Shown: positions 1-9,977 of the stretch, in pieces
How positions within the stretch are numbered: the stretch's first letter is position 1
Layout: each line of letters begins with the position of its first letter
Origin: Aeromicrobium sp. IC_218
GTDB lineage: Bacteria > Actinomycetota > Actinomycetes > Propionibacteriales > Nocardioidaceae
Length of the DNA: 64,000 nucleotides
Reading direction: 5' to 3'
NCBI RefSeq assembly: GCF_004336805.1
Contig: NZ_SJXM01000002.1
Span: 124,001-188,000 of the forward strand
The notes under the pieces: model-generated
Seen by the model: the letters and a program-made list of their open reading frames with translations, nothing else
The model's database searches: none
What the model was told of the DNA's origin: nothing
Translations under genes and position numbers: made by a program

Positions 1-515
1 ACGACGATGACGTCGCCCTCGGTGACCATGACGCCGTCCTCGGTGCGCGCGTTGTGCGTCGCGCGGCGGCCGCACCAGCACAGCGCCTCGACCTGCAGCG
101 TGTGGACGCGGTCGGCGAGCTCCATGAGCCGGCGCGAGCCCTCGAACAGCTCGGTGCGGAAGTCGGTGAGGATGCCGAAGGCGAAGACGTCGACCTCGAG
201 CTCGTCGACGATCTTGGCCAGGTCGTCGATCTGCGTGCGCGTGTAGAACTGCGCCTCGTCGCACACCAGGTAGTCGACGCGTCCGCCGCGGGTCAGCTCG
301 TCGACGACGTACGTCCAGAAGCCGAAGCCCTCGTTGACCTCGATCGCCGGGACGGACAGGCCCAGGCGGCTGGAGAGCACCGCCTCGCCGGCGCGGTCGC
401 GCGAGCTGAACACGCGTCCCTCGCGCCCGCGGGCCCGGTGGTTGTGGTCCATCTGGAGCGCCAGGGTGCTCTTGCCGCTGTCCATCACGCCCACGAACGC
501 CCGAAGCTCTGCCAC
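1..515 (-). CDS. tdk: Thymidine kinase (3' end outside window)
   Basis: Type II thymidine kinase, which phosphorylates thymidine to dTMP in the salvage pathway in the cytosol. The reading frame opens at a GTG (complement of 513-515) and runs without a stop off the left edge, so about 171 residues are visible. A P-loop GVMDSGKS lies at residues 9-16, and the conserved DEAQF that carries the catalytic Glu lies at 86-90. A Cys-Trp-Cys near residues 146-148 falls in the zinc-ribbon region. GGCGGG just upstream of the GTG is the likely ribosome binding site. An ATG 9 nt upstream is in another frame. It is transcribed away from the phosphodiesterase gene region but on the same strand, 29 bp downstream of its stop. 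Confidence 0.9.
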   Translation of the reverse strand, partial: MAELRAFVGVMDSGKSTLALQMDHNHRARGREGRVFSSRDRAGEAVLSSRLGLSVPAIEVNEGFGFWTYVVDELTRGGRVDYLVCDEAQFYTRTQIDDLAKIVDELEVDVFAFGILTDFRTELFEGSRRLMELADRVHTLQVEALCWCGRRATHNARTEDGVMVTEGDVIV

Positions 516-544
516 CCCGCCATTCTGCCAGGGGGCGGCCGGGG

Positions 545-1675
545 TCAGGACGTCGCCACGAGCAGCGGGATGCGCATCTCCGGACCCGTGATCGAGCCGT
601 GGAACCCGACCATGCCGATCTCGGAGGGGAAGTCGCGGGTGGCGAACACGCCGAAGTCGCCCAGGGCGGCGACCACCACGTCGCCGACGCGCTCGGCCAC
701 CGAGCCGTCGAGCGGGCCGAACCAGTCCTCGAGCCCGTCGTCGCGGGTGCGGACGAGCGCGCGGTCGCCCACGGCGTCGCGCCAGCGGCGCGCCACGTCG
801 TGCATGGCGCCGGGGCGCACGTGCAGGTGGCGCAGCCGGGCCTCGCCGGCCAGCACCTCGACGTCGTCGAGCAGGCGCGGGTGGTCGGCCACGTCGAAGC
901 GGTCGTCCGCGGGCAGGTCGATCATGCCGTGGTCGGCCGTGACGACGAGCGTCGTGCCCGGGGGCAGCTCCTCGTGCAGCTGGCGGACGTCCGCGTCGAC
1001 GGCGACGAGGGTGTCGCGCCACTCCTGCGAGCGGCAGCCCTGGCGGTGCCCGACGTGGTCGAGCCGCGGCTCGTAGGTGTAGACGACGGCCCGGTCGGTC
1101 GCCTCGAGGGCGTCCAGGCAGACGTCCAGCTGCTCCCACTGGTTCTCGATGCCCGCGAACGGCACACCGTGCTGGCTGACCGCGGTGAGCCCGCTGCCGG
1201 CGAAGCGGGCCTGGTTGACGACGGTGACCGGCACGCCGGCGTCGTGGATGCGGCGCAGCATGGTCGGGTGCGGCTGCCACTCCAGCGGGTCGACCCGGTC
1301 GTCCCAGGTCAGCGAGTTGAGCCGGCGGTTGGTGCCGGGGATGCGCGAGGTGAAGCCGGTGACGCCGTGCCGGCCCGGGGCCAGGCCGGTGCCCAGCGAG
1401 GTCAGGCTGGTCGCGGTCGTCGACGGGACGCCGCAGGTGATCGGCTCGCGGGTGGCCAGGCGCGACAGGAACGGGGCCAGGTCGGCGTGCTCCTCGAGCA
1501 GGTCCGAGCCGAGCCCGTCGACCAGCATGACCAGGTACCGCGAGGTTTCGGGCAGGTCGAACGGGTCGGCGAAGCCGGGCAGGCCCAGGCGGTGGGCGAC
1601 CGCCGGCAGCACCATGTCGAGCGAGCGGCCCCCGTAGGCGGGCAGCAGCGGCGCGGCGCCGCCGGGCGCGCTCAC
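545..1675 (-). CDS. Type I phosphodiesterase / nucleotide pyrophosphatase family protein
   Basis: Alkaline-phosphatase-superfamily metal-dependent hydrolase of about 376 residues. LVDGLG near residue 53 supplies the first metal-binding Asp. The segment GVPSTTATS at about 83-91 carries the nucleophile Thr/Ser, and TADHGM near residue 262 supplies further metal ligands. No signal peptide is evident, so it is probably cytosolic; the substrate (nucleotide, phosphonate or phosphodiester) cannot be told from sequence. The start is set at the GTG that overlaps the TGA of the DUF5998 gene (GTGA), implying translational coupling. A longer in-frame extension exists upstream but would run deep into the neighbouring gene in another frame. 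Confidence 0.85.
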   Translation of the reverse strand: MSAPGGAAPLLPAYGGRSLDMVLPAVAHRLGLPGFADPFDLPETSRYLVMLVDGLGSDLLEEHADLAPFLSRLATREPITCGVPSTTATSLTSLGTGLAPGRHGVTGFTSRIPGTNRRLNSLTWDDRVDPLEWQPHPTMLRRIHDAGVPVTVVNQARFAGSGLTAVSQHGVPFAGIENQWEQLDVCLDALEATDRAVVYTYEPRLDHVGHRQGCRSQEWRDTLVAVDADVRQLHEELPPGTTLVVTADHGMIDLPADDRFDVADHPRLLDDVEVLAGEARLRHLHVRPGAMHDVARRWRDAVGDRALVRTRDDGLEDWFGPLDGSVAERVGDVVVAALGDFGVFATRDFPSEIGMVGFHGSITGPEMRIPLLVATS

Positions 1676-2244
1676 CGGGGCAGGGCCGTGCGGGACGTGG
1701 CCTCCGAGAGCCGGCGGGCGAGCTCGAGCAGCTGCTCGACCGCGGTGCCGCCCTCGGCGACCGCGCTGAGCCGCAGCGAGAAGTCGTCGCTGGACAGCGT
1801 GCCGGAGTAGCCGTGGTCGGCCTCGCAGTTCGGGTCCTCGCACTGGGCGGGCTCGAGCTCGACGCGCGACACCGCGCCCCAGCCGATCGTCAGCACGGCC
1901 TCGACGACGCCCCGCGAGCCCTCGGGCACCATGCGCGTGACGACGACCGACGTCACCGCGCTGAGCGGCACCGCCTCGCTCGTCGTGGACGTGTACGGCT
2001 TAGGCAGCAGCGTGTCCGCCGGGTGCTCGTCGGTGTGCACCAGCACGAGCCGCGAGGGCGTCAGGGCCAGGGCGGTCAGGTGACGGCGCACCTCGTCACG
2101 GTCGAAGGTCGGCTCGTGGTGCAGCACGTAGGCGAGGACGTCCTCGTCGGCGAGCGCGTCACGCAGGCCGGCGGCCACCACCTCGGGGTGGTACCCGCTC
2201 TGCGAGACCGCGGCGAAGAGCGCGTCGTTCTGGGGGCCGGTCAC
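1672..2244 (-). CDS. DUF5998 family protein
   Basis: A 190-residue soluble protein that matches my memory of the actinobacterial DUF5998 family, function unknown. It starts at a GTG whose bases overlap the stop of the upstream acyl-CoA synthetase/GNAT gene (GTGA), and ends with a TGA overlapping the GTG of the phosphodiesterase gene. The three genes therefore form one coupled operon. The sequence has an acidic N-terminal half, a short stretch CEDPNCEADHGYSG near residues 132-145 with two Cys and one His that could bind a metal, and no membrane segment. Nothing here indicates an enzymatic role. Confidence 0.75.
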   Translation of the reverse strand: MTGPQNDALFAAVSQSGYHPEVVAAGLRDALADEDVLAYVLHHEPTFDRDEVRRHLTALALTPSRLVLVHTDEHPADTLLPKPYTSTTSEAVPLSAVTSVVVTRMVPEGSRGVVEAVLTIGWGAVSRVELEPAQCEDPNCEADHGYSGTLSSDDFSLRLSAVAEGGTAVEQLLELARRLSEATSRTALPR

Positions 2245-4934
2245 CCCGACAGCGTATCGCCCGCGCCCGCCGGCTGGCTGAGGCGGCGCACGTACCACTC
2301 GCCGCGCCGGTCCTCCGACGGCGTCACCTTGGCGCGGGCCGAGAGCACCCAGCTGCCGTCGGCGCTGACGTGCACCGGCTCGACGTCGAGCTCGCTGACC
2401 TCGGGCAGGTCGTCCTTGAGCGCGGCGAGCCGCAGGATGATGTCCTCCAGCGCGTTGACGTCGACCGGCTCGGCACCGCGATAGCCGTACAGCAGCGGCG
2501 CGGAGCGCAGGCCGGAGATCATCTCCTCGGCGTCGACGTCGGTCAGCGGCGGGATGCCGTAGGCGCGGTCGCCGAGCAGCTCGCTCGGGGCCCCGGCCAG
2601 GCCGAACGAGACGAGCGGGCCGAACAGCGGGTCCTCGGTGGCGCTGAACGAGACCGCGACGCCGTCGGGCGCCTGCTTCTGGACGAAGAACTGGGTGTCG
2701 CGGCGCATGCCGACCCAGGTGTTCATCTCGCGCCACGCCTTGCGCATGTCGTCGGCGTCGGTGATGCCGCGCCAGACGTGGGCGAGGTCGGGCCGGGCGC
2801 GCAGGTGCTCGCTGCCGGCCTTGAGCACGACGTTCCAGCCCAGGGACTCCCCCGCCGCCACCGCCTCGGCCTCGTCGTGGACGTTGATCCACGTCCACAT
2901 GTCGATGCCGTAGCAGGCCAGCAGGTCGTGGACCTGGTCGGTGGACAGGATCGCGCCGCGCGGGGCGGCCTTGAGCACGTCCTCGACGAGGGCGCGGGCG
3001 TCGCCGGAGCGGAACTCGTGGCCGGAGCGGAACTCGCCGTGCTCGCGGGCGGCCCACTCGGCGTAGTTGACGACCCGGGCCAGGGCGCGGACGGCGGCCT
3101 CGGGCGCGGAGTACGACGGCACCGAGCCGCGTCCTGCCGCGCCCTCGAGGTCGGGGACGCGGAGCAGCTCGGGGACGCCCTCGCTGGCCAGGAACGAGGA
3201 CACGATCGGCTTGTCGGACTGCTCGCCGACCGCGGCCAGCACCTGCGCGACCTCCTCGCCGCTCTGGTTCAACGGCGGGATGTAGACGACGACGAGCGCG
3301 TCGACATCGGGGTTGGCCAGTGCCTTCTCGATCGCGATCTCGAAGTCCTCGGGCCCGGCCCCGGCGCCCAGGGCGACCGGCTGGCCGACCCGCAGGCCGG
3401 ACGCCGTGGCGGCGTCGGCGACGAGCAGCCCCATGGCGTCGGAGTTGCCGACCACGGCCACGCGGTTGCCGCTGGGCAGCGGCTGGTGGGCCAGGATCTG
3501 CGCGACGTCGAACATCTCCTCCAGGGTGTCGACCTGGATGACGCCGGCCTGGCGGAACATGGCGTCGACGGCCCACTGCGGCGCGGCGGTGCGCTTGACC
3601 GCGTGGCCGACCGGGACGCCCTGGGTGGTGCGGCCGGACTTCACCGCGACGATCGGCTTCTCGCGCGACAGGCGGCGGGCCAGTCGCGAGAACTTGCGCG
3701 GGTTGCCGATCGACTCCAGGTACAGCAGGACGACCTCGGTGGCCGAGTCCTCCTGCCAGTACTGCAGCAGGTCGTTGCCCGAGACGTCGGCGCGGTTGCC
3801 GGCCGACACGAAGGTGGACAGGCCCAGGCCGCGGCGCGAGACCGACTCCAGGATCGCGGTGCCCAGCGCTCCGGACTGGCAGAAGAACCCGACGCGGCCG
3901 GGAGGCGGCATCGTGGGCGACAGCGACGCGTTCAGGCGGACGTCCGAGGCGGTGTTGATGATGCCCAGGCAGTTGGGGCCGACCAGCCGCAGGCCGTACG
4001 AGCGGCTCAGGCCGAGCAGCCGGCGCTGGCGCTGCCGCCCCTCCGCGCCCTCCTCGGCGAAGCCGGCCGAGATGACGACCAGGCCGTGGACGCCCTTGGC
4101 GGCGCAGTCGAGCACGACGTCGGCGACCGACTCGGCCGGCACGGCCACGATGGCCAGGTCGACGTCGTGCGGGATGTCGCTGACCGTCTTGTACGCGGGC
4201 AGGCCCGACACGGCCTCGGCGGCGGAGTTCACCGCGTAGACCGAGCCGGAGTAGTCGCCCAGGACGAGGTTGCGCACCATCGCCTGGCCGATCGAGTCCT
4301 GCCGGCGGCTGGCGCCGACCACGGCGACGCTGCGGGCGCCGAAGATGCGCGAGATGGACGCCGCCTCGGCCCGTTGCTCGCGGGCGCGCATGACGCCGAG
4401 CGCGGTCTCGGTGGGGTCGAGCGGGAAGGTGAGCCGCTGCACGCCCTCGGCCAGCTCGCCGGAGACGGTGTAGCCCATCTCGCGGAACACCTGCAGCATC
4501 CGGACGTTGGCCGGCAGCACCTCGGCGACGAACTGGCGGATGCCGCGCTCTCGCCCGGCCTGGGCCAGGTGCTCGAGCAGCAGCTGGGAGATGCCGCGGC
4601 CCTGGTGGGCGTCCTCGACCAGGAAGGCGACCTCGGCCTCGTCGTCGTCGACGGCGTCGTAGCGGCCCACCGCGATGATGTGGTCCTGCACCGTCACGAC
4701 GAAGGCCACGCGGCGGTCGTGGTCGACCGTCGTGAAGCGCGTGACGTCGCGCTGCGACAGCGTCGGGTAGGGCGCGAAGAAGCGCAGGTACTTGGACTCG
4801 TCGGAGACCCGGGAGTAGAACGCCACGAAGTCGTCGGCGTCCTCGGGCTGGATGGCGCGGATCTGGGCGACGCGCCCGTCCTTGAGCAGGACGTCCGCCT
4901 CCCAGTGCTCGACCCATGGCGGCGTGCTCGTCAC
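2241..4934 (-). CDS. Bifunctional GNAT acetyltransferase / ADP-forming acyl-CoA synthetase-like protein
   Basis: An 897-residue fusion. Residues 1-170 are a GNAT domain with the acetyl-CoA loop HQGRGIS near 109-115. Residues from about 200 carry a Rossmann CoA-binding domain (SVAVVGASRR), followed by succinyl-CoA-ligase-like domains and, from about 680, an ATP-grasp domain. Such fusions (Pat/PatA types) acetylate lysines, often silencing AMP-forming acetyl-CoA synthetase; in E. coli Pat the GNAT is at the C-terminus, whereas here it is at the N-terminus. Whether the synthetase part is catalytic or only a sensor is not decided by sequence. It starts at GTG 4934 behind GAGGG and is divergent from parC across 119 bp. 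It heads the operon with DUF5998 and the phosphodiesterase. Confidence 0.85.
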   Translation of the reverse strand: MTSTPPWVEHWEADVLLKDGRVAQIRAIQPEDADDFVAFYSRVSDESKYLRFFAPYPTLSQRDVTRFTTVDHDRRVAFVVTVQDHIIAVGRYDAVDDDEAEVAFLVEDAHQGRGISQLLLEHLAQAGRERGIRQFVAEVLPANVRMLQVFREMGYTVSGELAEGVQRLTFPLDPTETALGVMRAREQRAEAASISRIFGARSVAVVGASRRQDSIGQAMVRNLVLGDYSGSVYAVNSAAEAVSGLPAYKTVSDIPHDVDLAIVAVPAESVADVVLDCAAKGVHGLVVISAGFAEEGAEGRQRQRRLLGLSRSYGLRLVGPNCLGIINTASDVRLNASLSPTMPPPGRVGFFCQSGALGTAILESVSRRGLGLSTFVSAGNRADVSGNDLLQYWQEDSATEVVLLYLESIGNPRKFSRLARRLSREKPIVAVKSGRTTQGVPVGHAVKRTAAPQWAVDAMFRQAGVIQVDTLEEMFDVAQILAHQPLPSGNRVAVVGNSDAMGLLVADAATASGLRVGQPVALGAGAGPEDFEIAIEKALANPDVDALVVVYIPPLNQSGEEVAQVLAAVGEQSDKPIVSSFLASEGVPELLRVPDLEGAAGRGSVPSYSAPEAAVRALARVVNYAEWAAREHGEFRSGHEFRSGDARALVEDVLKAAPRGAILSTDQVHDLLACYGIDMWTWINVHDEAEAVAAGESLGWNVVLKAGSEHLRARPDLAHVWRGITDADDMRKAWREMNTWVGMRRDTQFFVQKQAPDGVAVSFSATEDPLFGPLVSFGLAGAPSELLGDRAYGIPPLTDVDAEEMISGLRSAPLLYGYRGAEPVDVNALEDIILRLAALKDDLPEVSELDVEPVHVSADGSWVLSARAKVTPSEDRRGEWYVRRLSQPAGAGDTLSG

Positions 4935-5053
4935 GCCCTCAACCTACCGCTCCGGGCCGCACCGGGCGCGGACCGGCGTGGCGGTGTCCGTCCGCGCGGG
5001 CCCGGCGGCGACAATGGGACGTCCCGTCCCCGTCCCCCGAGGAGATCCACCCG

Positions 5054-7513
5054 ATGGCCAGGACCACCGCGCCCGTCGAGGAGTTCGAGGAGCACATCGT
5101 CGACACGGACGTGTCGGAGGAGATGCGCTCGAGCTTCCTGGAGTACGCGTACTCGGTCATCTACGCCCGGGCGCTCCCCGACGCGCGCGACGGCCTCAAG
5201 CCCGTGCAGCGCCGGATCCTCTACACGATGGACGAGCAGAACCTGCGCCACGACCGCGGCCACGTGAAGAGCGCCCGCGTCGTCGGCGAGGTGATGGGAC
5301 GCCTGCACCCGCACGGCGACACCGCCATCTACGACGCGCTCGTGCGCCAGGCCCAGTCGTGGGCGCTGCGCGTGCCGTTCATCGACGGCCACGGCAACTT
5401 CGGCGACCTCGACGACGGCCCGGCCGCCATGCGGTACACCGAGTGCCGCATGGCCGAGGCCGCCGAGGCGATGACCGCCTCGCTGGACGAGGACACCGTC
5501 GACTTCCGGCCCAACTACGACGGCCGCGAGACCGAGCCGGTCGTGCTGCCCGCCGCCATCCCGGCCCTGCTGGTCAACGGCGCGTCCGGCATCGCGGTCG
5601 GCATGGCCACCAACATCGCGCCGCACAACGTGGTCGAGGTCGTCGGCGCGCTGCGCCACCTGATCGATCACCCGCAGGCCGAGCTCGACGACCTCATGCG
5701 GTTCATCCCGGGCCCGGACCTGCCCAGCGGCGGCAAGATCGTCGGCCTCGACGGCGTCCGCGACGCGTACGCCACCGGCAACGGCAGCTTCAAGATGCGC
5801 GCCACCGCCCGCATCGAGAACGTCACGCCGCGCAAGAAGGGCATCGTCGTCACCGAGCTGCCCTACAACGTCGGGCCGGAGAAGGTCGTCGAGGCGATCA
5901 AGAAGCTCGTCCAGAGCAAGAAGATCCAGGGCATCTCGGACCTGAAGAACCTCTCGGACCGGCACAAGGGCCTGCACCTGGTGATCGAGGTCAAGAACGG
6001 CTTCGTGCCCGAGGTGCTGCTCGAGCAGCTCTACAAGCACACGCCGCTGGAGACGTCCTTCAGCATCAACGCGGTGGCGCTCGTCGACGGCCAGCCGCGC
6101 ACGCTGACGCTCAAGCAGATGCTCGAGGTCTTCCTGCAGCACCGCTACACGGTCGTGCGCCGGCGCAGCCAGTTCCGTCGCACCAAGGCCGCCGACCAGC
6201 TGCACAAGGTCGAGGGCCTGCTCGTCGCGATCCTGGACATCGACGAGGTCATCCAGCTCATCCGCTCCAGCGAGAACCGCGAGCAGGCGCGCCAGCGGCT
6301 CATCGACGTGTTCGACCTGTCCGAGATCCAGGCCAACCACATCCTCGACCGGACGCTCGGCAGCCTCACCCGCCTGGCCCGGATGGAGCTGGAGAAGGAG
6401 CGCGACGAGCTGACCCGCCGCATCGCCGAGCTCGACGCGATCCTGGCCGACGACGCCATGCTGCGCGCGGTCGTCGGCGGCGAGCTGGCCGACGTCGCCA
6501 CCCGCTTCGGCGACGCCCGCCGCACGGTGCTGCTCGAGTCGGCCGGCCAGACGGTCACGGCGACGGCGTCCGCCGAGGTGCCGGACGATCCGTGCTGGGT
6601 GCTGCTGTCCGCCACCGGCCTCATGGCCCGCACCAACGACGACTCCCCGCTCAGCGCCGAGGGCCGCCGCACCAAGCACGACACGATCGTCGCCGCCGTG
6701 CGCAGCACCGCGCGCGGGGAGGTCGGGGTCGTCACGACGGACGGCCGCGTCCACCGGCTCAGCGTCCTGGAGCTGCCCGCGCTGCCCGGCACCGCGTCGG
6801 CGCCGAACCTGCAGGGCGGCGTCCCGGTCCGCGACCTGCCGGCGGTCGAGGGCCAGCCGCTCGCGCTCATGACGTTCGAGGACGACGTGCCCGGCCTGGC
6901 GCTGGGCACCAAGCAGGGCGTGGTCAAGCGCGTGCGTCCCGAGCAGCTCGGCCGCGACAGCTGGGAGGTCATCCGGCTCGAGGACGGCGACTCGCTCGTC
7001 GGCGCCGTGCCGCTCGTGACCGGCGAGGAGGAGCTGGTGTTCGTCACCAGCGACACCCAGCTGCTGCGCTTCTCGGCGTCCCTCGTGCGTCCGCAGGGCC
7101 GCTCGGGCGGTGGCGTCGCCGGCATCAAGCTGGCCTCCGGGGCCCACGTCGTGTCGTTCGGCGCCGTCGCGGACGTCGACACCGCGCAGGTCGTCACGAT
7201 CTCCGGCTCCAGCGACGCCCTGCCGGGCACCCAGACCGGCTCGGCCAAGGTCACGCCGTTGGCGCAGTACCCGGCGAAGGGGCGCGCCACCGGTGGCGTC
7301 CGCTGCCACCGCCTGCTCAAGGGCGAGGACGCGCTCGTCCTGGCCTGGGCCGGCCAGGCGCCCGCCCAGGCCTGCGCCTCGTCGGGCACCGCGGTCGACC
7401 TGCCCGAGCCGACGGAGCGCCGTGACGGGTCGGGCGTGCCGCTCGCCCAGCCGGTGCTCGCCGTCTCGGCGCCCGCGTCGGCCCTGCTGACGACGCGCGT
7501 CGTGCCAGACTGA
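5054..7513 (+). CDS. parC: DNA topoisomerase IV subunit A (ParC-like)
   Basis: 819-residue type IIA topoisomerase A subunit that cleaves and rejoins DNA with ParE for decatenation. The N-terminal winged helix shows [19 protein letters not shown] at 38-56, the quinolone region [14 protein letters not shown] at 85-98 (Thr90 at the position of GyrA Ser83), and the catalytic pair Arg127-Tyr128 in [12 protein letters not shown]-terminal beta-pinwheel follows, without an obvious GyrA box, which favours ParC over GyrA. The ATG is preceded by GAGGAG with good spacing; an upstream in-frame start lacks this. The matching ParE lies at 17-19 kb, and both flank sigA, an arrangement I recall from Streptomyces. 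Confidence 0.88.
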   Translation: MARTTAPVEEFEEHIVDTDVSEEMRSSFLEYAYSVIYARALPDARDGLKPVQRRILYTMDEQNLRHDRGHVKSARVVGEVMGRLHPHGDTAIYDALVRQAQSWALRVPFIDGHGNFGDLDDGPAAMRYTECRMAEAAEAMTASLDEDTVDFRPNYDGRETEPVVLPAAIPALLVNGASGIAVGMATNIAPHNVVEVVGALRHLIDHPQAELDDLMRFIPGPDLPSGGKIVGLDGVRDAYATGNGSFKMRATARIENVTPRKKGIVVTELPYNVGPEKVVEAIKKLVQSKKIQGISDLKNLSDRHKGLHLVIEVKNGFVPEVLLEQLYKHTPLETSFSINAVALVDGQPRTLTLKQMLEVFLQHRYTVVRRRSQFRRTKAADQLHKVEGLLVAILDIDEVIQLIRSSENREQARQRLIDVFDLSEIQANHILDRTLGSLTRLARMELEKERDELTRRIAELDAILADDAMLRAVVGGELADVATRFGDARRTVLLESAGQTVTATASAEVPDDPCWVLLSATGLMARTNDDSPLSAEGRRTKHDTIVAAVRSTARGEVGVVTTDGRVHRLSVLELPALPGTASAPNLQGGVPVRDLPAVEGQPLALMTFEDDVPGLALGTKQGVVKRVRPEQLGRDSWEVIRLEDGDSLVGAVPLVTGEEELVFVTSDTQLLRFSASLVRPQGRSGGGVAGIKLASGAHVVSFGAVADVDTAQVVTISGSSDALPGTQTGSAKVTPLAQYPAKGRATGGVRCHRLLKGEDALVLAWAGQAPAQACASSGTAVDLPEPTERRDGSGVPLAQPVLAVSAPASALLTTRVVPD

Positions 7514-7517
7514 CCAC

Positions 7518-8210
7518 GTGATGACCCGAGTCGCCGCCGTCGCGGCCGCCCTGACGCTCACGCTGACCGCCTGCACGGGAGGTGACGACGGGGGCGGCGA
7601 GGCCGGCACCGGCGCGCTCGCCGACCGCCTCGCGACCGCGCAGGAGACCCTGGACGCGGCCGAGACGATCGACCTCACGCTGGCGACCAAGGAGCTGCCC
7701 AGCGGCGTCACCGGACTGCTCTCGGCCAAGGGCCAGGGCAACCACACGCCGGCGTTCCAGGGCACCGTCACCGTGGTTACCGGCGGCGCGAGCCTGGACG
7801 CCGACGTCGTCGCCACCGGCGGGTCGGTGTGGGCCAAGACCGGCTTCTCCCCCGCCTTCCTGGCCATCGACCCGGCCACGCTGAAGGCTCCCGACCCGGC
7901 GTCGCTGTTCGCGGCCGGCAAGGGCGTCTCGGGCCTGCTCACCGCCACCGAGGACCTCGAGGACGGCGGCGAGAAGCGCGACGGCCAGGACGTCCTGCGC
8001 ACGATCACCGGCACCCTCGAGGGCGGCGACGTGCAGGCGCTCATCCCGTCCGCCGACGTCGACGGTGAGTTCGACGTCGAGTGGCGCCTGGACGACGACG
8101 ACGCGCTGCGCGACGCCACCGTCAAGGGCCCGTTCTACGACGACTCCGACGTCACCTACACGCTCACGGTCAGCACCTCCGACGAGCCGGTCGAGATCAC
8201 CAAGCCCTGA
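7518..8210 (+). CDS. LppX/LprAFG-family lipoprotein (LprG-like)
   Basis: A 230-residue exported lipoprotein. A basic-hydrophobic signal with lipobox LTAC at residues 16-19 predicts lipidation at Cys19, followed by a Gly/Asp-rich linker. The mature part has the alternating pattern of the LppX/LprG fold, which in mycobacteria holds lipids in a hydrophobic cavity. It starts at GTG 7518 (an ATG follows immediately) only 4 bp after parC. Its stop is one base before the ATG of an MFS transporter, the same pairing as LprG (Rv1411c) with P55 (Rv1410c) in Mycobacterium tuberculosis. By that analogy it may shuttle glycerolipids or lipoglycans to the outer envelope; that role is inferred. Confidence 0.8.
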   Translation: MMTRVAAVAAALTLTLTACTGGDDGGGEAGTGALADRLATAQETLDAAETIDLTLATKELPSGVTGLLSAKGQGNHTPAFQGTVTVVTGGASLDADVVATGGSVWAKTGFSPAFLAIDPATLKAPDPASLFAAGKGVSGLLTATEDLEDGGEKRDGQDVLRTITGTLEGGDVQALIPSADVDGEFDVEWRLDDDDALRDATVKGPFYDDSDVTYTLTVSTSDEPVEITKP

Positions 8211-8211
8211 C

Positions 8212-9957
8212 ATGCCCGCGACCGTGAGCCGGGCGTCCTACGCCCTGCTGGGCCTGGCCGCCGCGGCCGTCTGCTTCGCCGCCGCCGACACCTACGTCGT
8301 CGTGCTGGCCCTGCCGGACATGATGAGCGCGTCCGGCCTCGGCGTGGACGAGCTGCAGCGCGCCGCCCCGATCGTGTCGGGCTTCCTGCTCGGCTACGTG
8401 GGCATCCTGCCGCTCGTCGGCCGCATCAGCGACCTGCGTGGTCGCCTGCCCGTCCTGGTCGGCACCCTGTTCGTCTTCGCGCTCGGGTCGGTCGTCACGG
8501 CCGCGGCGTACGACCTGGAGTCGATCGTCGCCGGGCGCTTCCTGCAGGGCGTCGGCGGTGGTGGGCTCGTGCCGCCCACGCTCGCCCTGGTGGCCGACCT
8601 GTGGCCACCGCACCGGCGGGGGCTCCCGCTCGGCGTCGTGGGCGCTGTCCAGGAGCTCGGCAGCGTCCTCGGCCCGGTGCTGGGCGCCGTCGTGCTCGCC
8701 GTGGCGGACTGGCGGGCCATCTTCTGGCTCAACACCGCCGTCGGCCTGCTGCTGGCCGCCGGGCTGCTGCAGCTCGCGGGCCGCACGCGCACGACCGAGC
8801 CCGACGAGACCGAGCCCGGGCCCCGCCGCCCATGGCCGGACGTGCTGGGCGCCGTGCTGCTGCTCGCCGCGGTCACCGCGCTCGTGCTCACCATGTCGCC
8901 GCCGCAGCGGCTGGTGGAGGGCGTCGACACCGGGCGCGCGTGGCTGCCCGTCGACGGCGGCGAGTCAAAGTGGCTGACCCCGATGGCCCTGGCGCTCTAC
9001 GTGCTCGTCGTGCTCCTGCTGGTGCGCACCGCGACCGCGCGGCGACCGCTCGTGCAGTGGCGCGGGTGGGGCGACGTGCTGCGCCGCACGGACGTCCCCG
9101 GCGCCGTCCTGCTGTGCGCGGGGCTCGGCGCCGTCATCGTCTCGTTCGCGTCGGCCGAGCCGGAGTCCGCCGCGATCAGCGAGGCCGCCTGGTGGCTGCT
9201 CCCGCTCGCCGTCGTCTGCTTCGTGGCCTTCGCCGTCCGCCAGCGGCGGGCGGCCCACCCCCTCGTGCCCCCGGGCACCCTCGCCGACCGTGCGGCGTGG
9301 GGCGCGGTGCTCGTGTCGTTCTTCGTCGGCGCCTCGCTCATCGCCGCGCTCGTCGACATCCCGTTCTTCGCCCGGCTCACCATCCACCGCGACGACCAGG
9401 TCGCCGCCGCGTTCGTCCTCGTGCGGTTCCTGGTCGCGCTGCCGATCGGTGCCGTGCTCGGCGGCTGGCTGCTGCGCCGGGTCGCCCCCGCCCCGCTCAC
9501 CGCCGTGGCGCTCGTGCTCACCGCGGGCTCGTTCGCCCACATGGCGACGTGGGACCGCACCGCGCTGGAGTCCCCCGTCGAGACGCTCTCGCTGGTCGTC
9601 GCCGGGCTCGGCTTCGGCCTGGCCCTCGCCCCGGTCAACGCGGCCCTGCTCGAGCGCACGCCCGACGACGTCCACGGCGTGGCCAGCGGCCTGCTCGTGG
9701 TCTCGCGGATGGTCGGCATGCTCGTCGGCATCTCGGTGCTCACCACGATCGGGCTGCGCGCGTTCCACGACGCGGCCGAGGACATCCCGCCGGCCGAGCA
9801 GCTGTGCGGCGGGCAGGCCGCGGCCTGCAAGGCGTACCGGGAGGCCGTCGTCGACGCGGGCATCAGCCAGCTCCACGCGGTGTTCGTGGGCGCCGCGGTG
9901 TGCGCCGTGGTGGCCGCTCTTCTCGCTCTCTGGGTGCTGCCGCGACGCCGCGCCTGA
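8212..9957 (+). CDS. MFS transporter, DHA2 type (P55-like partner of LprG)
   Basis: 581-residue membrane protein with about 14 hydrophobic segments. Between TM2 and TM3 it carries the major-facilitator loop GRISDLRGRLPV near residues 74-85, and TM5 has the antiporter-type motif with GPVLGAVV. A larger insertion around residues 205-265 separates the halves. It lies 1 bp after the LprG-like lipoprotein gene, so it is almost certainly co-translated and functionally paired. In mycobacteria the homologous pair exports lipids and affects drug tolerance, so direct drug efflux need not be its main role. The ATG at 8212 follows the lipoprotein stop, and no alternative start is as well placed. Confidence 0.85.
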   Translation: MPATVSRASYALLGLAAAAVCFAAADTYVVVLALPDMMSASGLGVDELQRAAPIVSGFLLGYVGILPLVGRISDLRGRLPVLVGTLFVFALGSVVTAAAYDLESIVAGRFLQGVGGGGLVPPTLALVADLWPPHRRGLPLGVVGAVQELGSVLGPVLGAVVLAVADWRAIFWLNTAVGLLLAAGLLQLAGRTRTTEPDETEPGPRRPWPDVLGAVLLLAAVTALVLTMSPPQRLVEGVDTGRAWLPVDGGESKWLTPMALALYVLVVLLLVRTATARRPLVQWRGWGDVLRRTDVPGAVLLCAGLGAVIVSFASAEPESAAISEAAWWLLPLAVVCFVAFAVRQRRAAHPLVPPGTLADRAAWGAVLVSFFVGASLIAALVDIPFFARLTIHRDDQVAAAFVLVRFLVALPIGAVLGGWLLRRVAPAPLTAVALVLTAGSFAHMATWDRTALESPVETLSLVVAGLGFGLALAPVNAALLERTPDDVHGVASGLLVVSRMVGMLVGISVLTTIGLRAFHDAAEDIPPAEQLCGGQAAACKAYREAVVDAGISQLHAVFVGAAVCAVVAALLALWVLPRRRA

Positions 9958-9977
9958 GTGTCGATACCCTCGCCGTC

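Noticed and set aside
2370-5267. Very long open frames antisense to real genes (for example 2370-5267, 4931-8125, 47971-52812 and 1672-4917)
   Set aside because: They are Arg/Ala/Gly-rich or Val/Leu/Asp/Gln-rich translations with no family signal, typical of antisense and out-of-frame shadows in high-GC DNA; the opposite or alternative frame encodes a recognisable protein.
5054-7513. DNA gyrase subunit A
   Set aside because: The C-terminal domain shows no clear GyrA box, and the gene is unlinked to a gyrB next to dnaA/recF; the partner at 17-19 kb ends like ParE. Topoisomerase IV is the better call.
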